19,672 nucleotides of DNA from Betaproteobacteria bacterium. GTDB lineage: Bacteria; Pseudomonadota; Gammaproteobacteria; Burkholderiales; Thiobacillaceae. The stretch is taken from contig JAIFLB010000211.1 of NCBI GenBank assembly GCA_020049245.1, positions 1-19,672 on the forward strand. The letters run 5' to 3'. This document shows positions 6,973 through 14,057 of the stretch, one piece after another (the stretch's first letter is position 1; every line of letters begins with the position of its first letter). The translations under genes and the position numbers were made by a program. The notes beneath the pieces are model-generated. The model searched no databases. It was not told the origin of the DNA and was given only the letters and a program-made list of their open reading frames with translations.

Positions 6973-7969
6973 GTTCGCTCAGCGCCCATCGCGGACGCAC
7001 GCCAAAACGGCCATCCGCCGCCGGATGGCCGGCGTTCAAGCGCAGCGCGCCGGCAAAAGCAATCATCGCGCCGTTGTCGGTACACAGTTCCAGTGGCGGA
7101 TAAAACACCTCGAATTGACGCTGCGCGGCTTCGGCGTTGAGCCGTTCCCGCAAAGCGCGATTCGCGCCCACCCCGCCCGCCACGACCAGTCGCCGCAGCC
7201 TGGTCTGCTTCAGCGCGGCCATGCATTTCGCCGCCAACACTTCGACCACCGCGACCTGAAACGCGGCGGCAATATCGGCGCGCGCACTTTCATCTTCTTT
7301 CTTGCTCAGCGTCAGCACCGCTGTCTTCAGGCCGGAAAAGCTGAAATCGAGATCACCGGAATTCAGCATCGGACGCGGCAATTTGAAGCGATAGGCATCT
7401 CCAGCATCGGCCAGCTTCGACAACGCCGGCCCGCCCGGATAGCCCAGCCCGAGCAGTTGCGCGGTCTTGTCAAATGCCTCGCCAGCGGCATCGTCCACCG
7501 TTTCGCCAAGGAGTTCATAGCACCCAACGCCATCGACCCGCATCAGCTGCGTATGTCCACCTGAAACCAGCAACGCGACAAAGGGGAATTCCGGCCGTGG
7601 ATTCGCCAGCAACGGCGACAGCAAATGTCCTTCCAAGTGATGAATGCCGATCGAGGGAATAGCCAACGCCGCCGCCAGCGCGTTGGCAAAACTGGCCCCC
7701 ACCAGCAATGCGCCGGCCAATCCCGGGCCCTGCGTATAAGCAATGGCATCCAGATCGCCAAGTGTCAGACCCGCTTGTTGCATGACGCCTCGGGTCAACG
7801 GTATCACCCGCCGGATGTGATCGCGCGAAGCCAGCTCAGGCACCACACCACCGTACTCGGCATGCATCGCGATCTGGCTGTGAATGGCATGCGCAAGCAG
7901 ACCAACCTCGGTGTCATAGACAGCCAGACCGGTTTCATCGCAGGAAGATTCGACACCCAATATTTTCAT
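6956..7969 (-). CDS. tsaD: tRNA N6-adenosine threonylcarbamoyltransferase TsaD
   Basis: A 337-residue cytoplasmic enzyme that, with TsaB and TsaE, transfers threonylcarbamoyl from threonylcarbamoyl-AMP to A37 of ANN-decoding tRNAs. It has the ASKHA fold. Visible signatures are GVESSCDETG at 5-14, the metal-binding HHLEGH at 110-115, SGGHT at 136-140, GETVDDAAGEAFDK at 155-168, VVAGGVGANR at 262-271, and CTDNGAMIA at 296-304 with metal-ligand Asp298. Length and order match E. coli TsaD. ATG 7969 gives the universal MKILGVESSCDE start; the ribosome site is weak. It is divergent from rpsU across a 142-base gap and converges on the preceding membrane protein. It is essential in many bacteria. Confidence 0.97.
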   Translation of the reverse strand: MKILGVESSCDETGLAVYDTEVGLLAHAIHSQIAMHAEYGGVVPELASRDHIRRVIPLTRGVMQQAGLTLGDLDAIAYTQGPGLAGALLVGASFANALAAALAIPSIGIHHLEGHLLSPLLANPRPEFPFVALLVSGGHTQLMRVDGVGCYELLGETVDDAAGEAFDKTAQLLGLGYPGGPALSKLADAGDAYRFKLPRPMLNSGDLDFSFSGLKTAVLTLSKKEDESARADIAAAFQVAVVEVLAAKCMAALKQTRLRRLVVAGGVGANRALRERLNAEAAQRQFEVFYPPLELCTDNGAMIAFAGALRLNAGHPAADGRFGVRPRWALSELTAPV

Positions 7970-8011
7970 GACAGACCCGATGCGCTAAGCAACAACACGA
8001 AAAAACAAGCC

Positions 8012-8027
8012 AAGAATTCTAATTCTT
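8012..8027. repeat. AT-rich perfect inverted repeat between tsaD and rpsU
   Basis: AAGAATT (8012-8018), a CT spacer, then AATTCTT (8021-8027) form a perfect 7-base inverted repeat. It ends one base before the rpsU -35 hexamer and contains, on the minus strand, TAGAAT at 8016-8021, a plausible tsaD -10 about 47 bases from the tsaD ATG. It could be an operator or simply the AT-rich UP element of a strong promoter. Confidence 0.5.
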
Positions 8028-8028
8028 A

Positions 8029-8058
8029 TTGATACCGATCCGACTACTGAGATAGAAT
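8029..8058 (+). promoter_or_regulatory. Strong sigma-70 promoter of rpsU
   Basis: TTGATA (8029-8034), an 18-base spacer and TAGAAT (8053-8058) match the consensus at 5 of 6 positions in each hexamer. The sequence upstream of the -35 is AT-rich (an A-run at about 8000-8005 plus the inverted repeat at 8012-8027), as in an UP element. Predicted transcription starts near 8065, about 45 bases before the rpsU ATG. Confidence 0.75.
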
Positions 8059-8069
8059 CCGCCACCCTT

Positions 8070-8090
8070 TTGGTACCCCCTTTCAACCAA
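8070..8090 (+). other. Small hairpin in the rpsU 5' leader
   Basis: TTGGT (8070-8074) can pair with ACCAA (8086-8090) around an 11-base C/T-rich loop, just upstream of the AGGAA ribosome site at 8102-8106. The stem is only 5 bases. It might influence rpsU translation, but no known leader motif is recognised. Confidence 0.25.
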
Positions 8091-8111
8091 GTAAGTAGCC
8101 AGGAACGATAC

Positions 8112-8264
8112 ATGCCCAGCGTTCGAGTCAAAGAAAACGAGCCGTTTGAAGTTGCCATGCGCCGCTTCAAGCGCACCATTGAACGCAAGCGTAAAGCCGC
8201 TGCTGCGGTCAAGCGTCAGCACAAGCGTCTGCGCAGCCAAACCCTGCCGCCCAAGATGTATTGA
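8112..8264 (+). CDS. rpsU: 30S ribosomal protein S21, internally shortened (about 20 central residues missing)
   Basis: S21 binds the 30S platform near the anti-Shine-Dalgarno end of 16S rRNA and helps initiation. ATG 8112 follows an AGGAAC ribosome site. The product is 50 residues against about 70 in relatives. The N-terminus VRVKENEPFEVAMRRFKRTIE (family signature around RRFKR) and the C-terminus RKRKAAAAVKR to LPPKMY are both typical betaproteobacterial S21. The connecting block normally found between them (KTGLLTELRAREFYEKPT-like) is absent. The junction is at codon 24, GAA at 8181-8183, and the loss is in frame, equivalent to 60 bases. The frame reads without a stop, so a short S21 could be made, or the loss may be an assembly artefact. 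Position before yqeY-dnaG-rpoD is standard. Confidence 0.9.
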   Translation: MPSVRVKENEPFEVAMRRFKRTIERKRKAAAAVKRQHKRLRSQTLPPKMY

Positions 8265-8265
8265 T

Positions 8266-8289
8266 CGACTGCAGCGCAAGCTGCAGTTG
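8266..8289 (+). other. Hairpin with GCAA tetraloop directly after rpsU
   Basis: CGACTGCAGC (8266-8275) pairs with GCTGCAGTTG (8280-8289) around the GNRA-type loop GCAA; 10 pairs, one of them G-T. It starts 1 base after the rpsU stop and has no T-run after it, so it looks more like a 3' stabiliser or first arm of a tandem structure than a terminator on its own. Confidence 0.6.
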
Positions 8290-8295
8290 ACCAGC

Positions 8296-8319
8296 ACGGG
8301 CCTGATCTTTCAGGCCCGT
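8296..8319 (+). terminator. Probable intrinsic terminator or attenuator between rpsU and yqeY
   Basis: ACGGGCCTGA (8296-8305), loop TCTT, then TCAGGCCCGT (8310-8319) form a perfect 10-base GC-rich stem, followed by TTGCATTTC, a moderately T-rich tail. In relatives rpsU is often expressed far above dnaG and rpoD, and a partial terminator here would do that. Confidence 0.6.
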
Positions 8320-8370
8320 TTGCATTTCAGACGTGACCTGCATCCTCCACACGCCAAGCAAGGAAGATTC

Positions 8371-8814
8371 ATGACCCTCAAGCAACAGATCAGCGAAGAC
8401 ATGAAGGCCGCGATGCGCGCCAAGGATAGTGCGCGCCTGGGCGCAGTGCGTCTGTTGCTGGCCGCGATCAAGCAGAAGGAAGTCGATGAGCGGATCGAAC
8501 TGGACGATGCGGCCGTCATCGCCATCGTCGAGAAACTGCTCAAGCAACGCAAGGATTCCGCCAGCCAATACCAGGCTGCCGGCCGCACGGATCTGGCCGA
8601 TCAGGAAAATTTCGAGATCGGCGTACTGAACGCCTACATGCCGCAGGCACTCAGCGCGGAAGAAGTCGCCGCAATGATCCAGCAAGCGGTTGCCGAAACC
8701 GGCGCCGCATCAGCGCGTGACATGGGCAAGGTCATCGCCTGGTTGAAGCCGAAACTGGCCGGTCGCGCCGACATGGGCATGGTTTCCGGCCTGGTCAAGA
8801 ACGCGCTGGCCTAA
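8371..8814 (+). CDS. yqeY: GatB/YqeY domain-containing protein
   Basis: A 147-residue soluble helical protein of the YqeY family, related to the C-terminal tail domain of GatB and thought to bind tRNA; its precise role is not settled. It opens MTLKQQISEDMKAAMRAKDS and continues LGAVRLLLAAIKQKEVDER, ENFEIGVLNAYMPQALS, and DMGKVIAWLKPKLAGRADM, the family's most conserved segment, ending with VSGLVKNALA. The length is full. ATG 8371 follows AGGAAG at a good distance. It lies between rpsU and dnaG, the common betaproteobacterial order. Confidence 0.93.
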   Translation: MTLKQQISEDMKAAMRAKDSARLGAVRLLLAAIKQKEVDERIELDDAAVIAIVEKLLKQRKDSASQYQAAGRTDLADQENFEIGVLNAYMPQALSAEEVAAMIQQAVAETGAASARDMGKVIAWLKPKLAGRADMGMVSGLVKNALA

Positions 8815-8822
8815 CGCGCTGA

Positions 8823-8853
8823 CCTTAGCCAACCGGCAAACCCTGGGCTAAGG
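8823..8853 (+). other. Inverted repeat upstream of dnaG
   Basis: CCTTAGCC (8823-8830) and GGCTAAGG (8846-8853) form a perfect 8-base stem around a 15-base loop between the yqeY stop and dnaG start. No T-run follows, so a terminator is doubtful; a processing or regulatory element is possible. Confidence 0.45.
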
Positions 8854-8870
8854 CCAACAACAGGCCGGCC

Positions 8871-10622
8871 ATGATCCCGCAGGATTTCATCCAGCAACTG
8901 CTCGACCGCACCGACATCGTCGCGCTGGTCGAACGTTATGTGCCGCTGAAGAAGGCTGGCGCCAACTATCAGGCGCGCTGCCCGTTCCACAACGAAAAAA
9001 GCCCGTCCTTCTCGGTCAGCCCGAGCAAGCAGTTCTATCACTGCTTCGGCTGTGGCGCGCACGGCACAGCGATCACCTTCCTGATGGAACATGCCGGCTA
9101 CAGTTTCATCGACGCGGTGAAGGAACTCGCCAGCCAGGTCGGCATGACCTTGCCAGACGACGGCAAGCGTGTAGCGCCGGAAGAAGACCATCGGCGCGAA
9201 AAACTCTACGAGCGTATGGACATCGCCGCGCGACATTACCGTCAGGCATTGAAAGCCCACGAACCGGCCATCGCTTACCTGAAGCAACGTGGCCTCGCCG
9301 GCGAAACCGCCGCGAAGTTCGCGCTAGGCGTGGCAAACGACGACTGGCAACCCCTGGCCGCTGCCTTTGCCGATTATCAGGATCCGCTCTTGGTCGAAGC
9401 CGGACTGGTGATCAGCAACGAAGGCAAGCGATATGACCGCTTCCGCGACCGGGTCATGTTCCCGATTCGCAACGAACGCGGCCAGGTCATCGCCTTCGGC
9501 GGCCGCATCATGCAGAAAGGCGAACCTAAATACCTGAACTCGCCGGAAACGCCGCTGTTCCACAAAGGCCGTGAACTCTATGGCCTGTTCGAACATCGCC
9601 GCAGCATCCAGCACGAAGACCGGGTACTGGTGGTCGAGGGTTATATGGATGTGGTGATGCTCGACCAGCATGGCGTCGATAACGCCGTCGCCACCCTCGG
9701 CACCGCGATTACTTCAGATCAGGCGATGCGCCTGCTGCGACTCGCAAATGAAGTGGTGTTCGCCTTCGATGGCGATGCGGCGGGTCGCAAGGCTGCCTGG
9801 CGCGCACTGGAAAACAGCCTTCCGCAAGCGCGCGACGGTAAATTGCTCAGCTTCCTGTTCCTGCCGGATGGCGAAGATCCGGACAGTTTTGTGCGCACTC
9901 AAGGCGCTGACGCCTTCAAGAAACTTTGTAACACTGCCATGCCGTTATCCGACTTTCTGTTCAACGAACTCGGCAATCAAACTGACCTTTCATCGCAGGA
10001 AGGCAAAGTCCGCCTGGCCACCCTGGCGCAACCCTATATCGCGAAACTCACCCAGGCGCCGCTGCTGACTCGCGCCCTGCGACAACGACTGGACAGCCTG
10101 ACCGGGCTCGCCTCGCCGCGCACAGCCGGCGAACGCAACCGCCCAAGCGGCCACCCAAGCCAGCTCGACAAATTTGGCAAGTCGCTTCGACCGCAATCGG
10201 GCAGTCAGGGTCGTGCCGCGGCGCAGCCATCCGCCTGGCGCATCCTGCTGCGCGCCCTGCTACATGACCCTTCTCGCGCCAGCCAACTGACCGACCTGCC
10301 GGAAGTCGCCGGCTCGGAAGCGGACGCCGTGCAAGCCGTGGTCAGCCTGGCGCGTGAGCATCCGGAAATTCCTGCGCGGGACATTCCCGACCACTTTCTC
10401 GGCCGCCCGGAACACGCGTTGATCATGCAAGCGGCAGGGGAGTCGATCCGACTGGACGACGATTTCGACATCAATGCCGATTTCCAAGGCGCGCTAAGCG
10501 CGGTGATGAATCAGGCGAATCGAATCGCGGCCAAGGAATTCTCAGGACGCAAACCGAGTGAGATGAGTGAAATTGAAAAAGCACAGTTGCGGGCTTCGCT
10601 GAAAACCCGGAAACCAGTCTGA
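8871..10622 (+). CDS. dnaG: DNA primase
   Basis: A 583-residue primase that makes RNA primers at the replication fork and contacts the DnaB helicase. Domains: N-terminal CHC2 zinc finger with ligands Cys37, His40, Cys58 and Cys61 (CPFHNEKSPSFSV ... YHCFGCG); RNA polymerase core at about 110-420 with the TOPRIM motif EGYMDV (Glu256, Asp260) and AFDGDAAGR (Asp300, Asp302); a polar linker at about 412-455; and a C-terminal helicase-binding domain at about 455-583. The conserved FGGRIM and GEPKYLNSPETPLFHKG segments are intact and I see no deletion. ATG 8871 gives the standard MIPQDFIQQLLDRTDIV start; the ribosome site is weak, fitting low expression. The upstream neighbour is yqeY and the downstream neighbour is rpoD. 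Confidence 0.97.
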   Translation: MIPQDFIQQLLDRTDIVALVERYVPLKKAGANYQARCPFHNEKSPSFSVSPSKQFYHCFGCGAHGTAITFLMEHAGYSFIDAVKELASQVGMTLPDDGKRVAPEEDHRREKLYERMDIAARHYRQALKAHEPAIAYLKQRGLAGETAAKFALGVANDDWQPLAAAFADYQDPLLVEAGLVISNEGKRYDRFRDRVMFPIRNERGQVIAFGGRIMQKGEPKYLNSPETPLFHKGRELYGLFEHRRSIQHEDRVLVVEGYMDVVMLDQHGVDNAVATLGTAITSDQAMRLLRLANEVVFAFDGDAAGRKAAWRALENSLPQARDGKLLSFLFLPDGEDPDSFVRTQGADAFKKLCNTAMPLSDFLFNELGNQTDLSSQEGKVRLATLAQPYIAKLTQAPLLTRALRQRLDSLTGLASPRTAGERNRPSGHPSQLDKFGKSLRPQSGSQGRAAAQPSAWRILLRALLHDPSRASQLTDLPEVAGSEADAVQAVVSLAREHPEIPARDIPDHFLGRPEHALIMQAAGESIRLDDDFDINADFQGALSAVMNQANRIAAKEFSGRKPSEMSEIEKAQLRASLKTRKPV

Positions 10623-10633
10623 AGCAGACTGGT
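10613..10633 (+). other. Hairpin spanning the dnaG stop codon
   Basis: ACCAGTCTG (10613-10621), loop AAG, CAGACTGGT (10625-10633): a perfect 9-base stem that includes the dnaG TGA (10620-10622). No T-run follows, so it is not a standard terminator. It may stabilise the dnaG 3' end or mark processing between dnaG and rpoD. Confidence 0.55.
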
Positions 10634-10653
10634 CCAATCACTCGAATGCTATC

Positions 10654-10683
10654 TGGAAGGAAGCACTCAAGTTCCTGTATAAT
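10654..10683 (+). promoter_or_regulatory. Promoter immediately upstream of rpoD
   Basis: A perfect TATAAT at 10678-10683 lies 41 bases before the rpoD ATG. The -35 is weak: TGGAAG at 10654-10659 with an 18-base spacer matches 3 of 6. TTGGAGA at 10708-10714 is the ribosome site. This suggests rpoD has its own promoter in addition to read-through from rpsU and dnaG. Confidence 0.6.
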
Positions 10684-10724
10684 ATTGCGTTTTTCCGCAG
10701 TTTCTCATTGGAGATAGCCCGGCG

Positions 10725-12713
<1,989 letters not shown>

Positions 12714-12724
12714 CATGTTTATCC

Positions 12725-12744
12725 AAGGCGGGGAAACCCGCCTT
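12725..12744 (+). other. GAAA-loop hairpin between rpoD and the tRNA
   Basis: AAGGCGGG (12725-12732), GAAA loop, CCCGCCTT (12737-12744): perfect 8-base stem with a GNRA loop, ending 3 bases before the tRNA 5' end. There is no T-run, so it is unlikely to terminate fully. It could protect the rpoD 3' end when the tRNA is cut out, or terminate weakly. Confidence 0.55.
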
Positions 12745-12747
12745 ACC

Positions 12748-12824
12748 GGGCCTGTAGCTCAGTTGGTTAGAGCAGAGGACTCATAATCCTTTGGTCCACG
12801 GTTCAAGTCCGTGCGGGCCCACCA
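12748..12824 (+). tRNA. ileX: tRNA with CAU anticodon, probably tRNA-Ile2 (lysidine-modified)
   Basis: A 77-base tRNA with encoded CCA (12822-12824). Acceptor GGGCCTG pairs with CGGGCCC, the D arm is GCTC/GAGC, the anticodon stem is GAGGA/TCCTT with loop CTCATAA (anticodon CAT at 12782-12784), and the T arm is CACGG/CCGTG with loop TTCAAGT. CAU could mean elongator Met or Ile2. The C4-G69 and C5-G68 pairs are those reported as TilS recognition features of E. coli tRNA-Ile2, and the sequence resembles Ile2 more than Met, so Ile2 is preferred. Initiator tRNA is excluded because the anticodon stem lacks its three G-C pairs. Confidence 0.9.
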
Positions 12825-12838
12825 AACACACAAAAGCC

Positions 12839-13129
12839 ATGCCGAAACCTGAGAAAGCGTCTGTTGTAGAGCGCGATACGCGCGAACCCGAAGACTTCGA
12901 AAGCGCGCTGAAGGAACTGGAAGCGCTGGTGTTCGACATGGAAAATGGCGACCTCAGCCTGGAAGACTCTCTCGCCGCCTACAAACGCGGCATGGAACTC
13001 TCCGTCTTTTGCCAGAAGAAACTCGAGGATGCAGAGATGCAGATCAAAGTCCTCGAAAGCGGCGTTTTGAAGGATTACATCCCGCGTGGCCGCGATGGCA
13101 GTCTGCGCAATGGGAATGGCAATGGCTGA
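12839..13129 (+). CDS. xseB: Exodeoxyribonuclease VII small subunit
   Basis: A 96-residue small subunit of exonuclease VII, which degrades single-stranded DNA with XseA. The helical-hairpin core is at about 18-78: FESALKELEALVFDMENGDL, SLEDSLAAYKRGMEL, FCQKKLEDAEMQIKVLESG. The tail is Gly/Asn-rich (NGNGNG). ATG 12839 is only 14 bases after the encoded tRNA CCA and there is no recognisable Shine-Dalgarno sequence in that leader; I see no better downstream start that keeps the conserved core. The end overlaps the ispA start by 8 bases, the usual xseB-ispA arrangement. Confidence 0.92.
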   Translation: MPKPEKASVVERDTREPEDFESALKELEALVFDMENGDLSLEDSLAAYKRGMELSVFCQKKLEDAEMQIKVLESGVLKDYIPRGRDGSLRNGNGNG

Positions 13130-14012
13130 TTTCGCCGCCTGGTCGCGCGGCATACAGGCGCGCATGGAAAGCGTGCTGGCGCGGGTGTTGCCGGAAGCCG
13201 CCATCGCGCCGGAAAAACTGCATGCCGCGATGCGCTATGCCACCCTGGGCGGCGGTAAACGGATTCGTCCAATGCTGGCGTTCGCCGCTGGCGAGGCGGT
13301 TGGCGTCGATGCGGCGCGGGTCGAATACGCGGCTTGCGCGGTTGAATTGATCCATGTCTATTCGCTGACGCATGACGATCTGCCGTGCATGGACGATGAC
13401 GATCTGCGTCGCGGCAAGCCGACCTGTCATGTCCAGTTCGATGAAGCAACCGCACTGCTGGTGGGCGACGCCTTGCAAAGTCTGGCCTTCGAACTCCTGG
13501 CCAGCCCCGAGGCTTGCGCCGACACGGCCACCCAGGTTGCCATGCTGGCATTGCTGGCCAAAGCTTCCGGTTCGCGCGGCATGGCCGGCGGCCAGGCGGT
13601 CGATCTGGCCGCCACCGGCAAGACGTTGGAACTGGCAGAACTGGAATTCATGCATATCCACAAGACCGGCGCCCTGATCCAGGCTGCCGTCTTGCTCGGT
13701 GGCATGAGCGGCGGCGCCTTGGCCGCTGAGGCACGTACCGGCCTGGAGCGCTTCGCACATTGCGTCGGCCTGGCATTTCAGGTGATGGATGATGTGCTGG
13801 ATGCGGAAACAGATACCGCCACGCTTGGAAAAACCGCTGGCAAAGATGCTGCCCAGGGTAAAGCGACCTATCTCACCTTGATGAATGCCAAGGAAGCCCG
13901 CATCTATGCGCGTGAACTGATCGATGACGCGTTGGCGGCCGTTTCCATTTTCGGTCCGGCTGGACAGCGTCTGTCCGATATTGCCCGCTTCATCATTGAA
14001 CGCCGTTACTGA
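13122..14012 (+). CDS. ispA: (2E,6E)-farnesyl diphosphate synthase
   Basis: A 296-residue trans-prenyltransferase that condenses IPP with DMAPP and then GPP to give farnesyl diphosphate, the precursor of quinones and undecaprenyl phosphate. The first aspartate-rich motif is DDLPCMDDDDLRRG (85-98, DDx4D type of the bacterial FPP synthases), LGGGKRIRP lies at 42-50, HKTGALI at 180-186, and the second aspartate-rich motif FQVMDDVLD at 219-227, with GKDAAQGKATY after it. It is complete against E. coli IspA. ATG 13122 (MADFAAW) was chosen because it overlaps the xseB stop; in-frame ATGs at 13116, 13110 and 13086 are alternatives. It is followed by dxs after 45 bases. Confidence 0.95.
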   Translation: MADFAAWSRGIQARMESVLARVLPEAAIAPEKLHAAMRYATLGGGKRIRPMLAFAAGEAVGVDAARVEYAACAVELIHVYSLTHDDLPCMDDDDLRRGKPTCHVQFDEATALLVGDALQSLAFELLASPEACADTATQVAMLALLAKASGSRGMAGGQAVDLAATGKTLELAELEFMHIHKTGALIQAAVLLGGMSGGALAAEARTGLERFAHCVGLAFQVMDDVLDAETDTATLGKTAGKDAAQGKATYLTLMNAKEARIYARELIDDALAAVSIFGPAGQRLSDIARFIIERRY

Positions 14013-14057
14013 GCGTTAGTCGCACGACACAACTGAACGCCACTCGGATCGCGCCCC

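Noticed and set aside
12748..12824. Initiator or elongator tRNA-Met
   Set aside because: The anticodon stem lacks the three G-C pairs of initiator tRNA, and the acceptor pairs C4-G69 and C5-G68 fit tRNA-Ile2 better than elongator Met. Elongator Met is not fully excluded.
13044..13760. 238-codon open frame antisense to xseB and ispA
   Set aside because: It overlaps the conserved first aspartate-rich region of ispA on the other strand and shows no protein-like motif.
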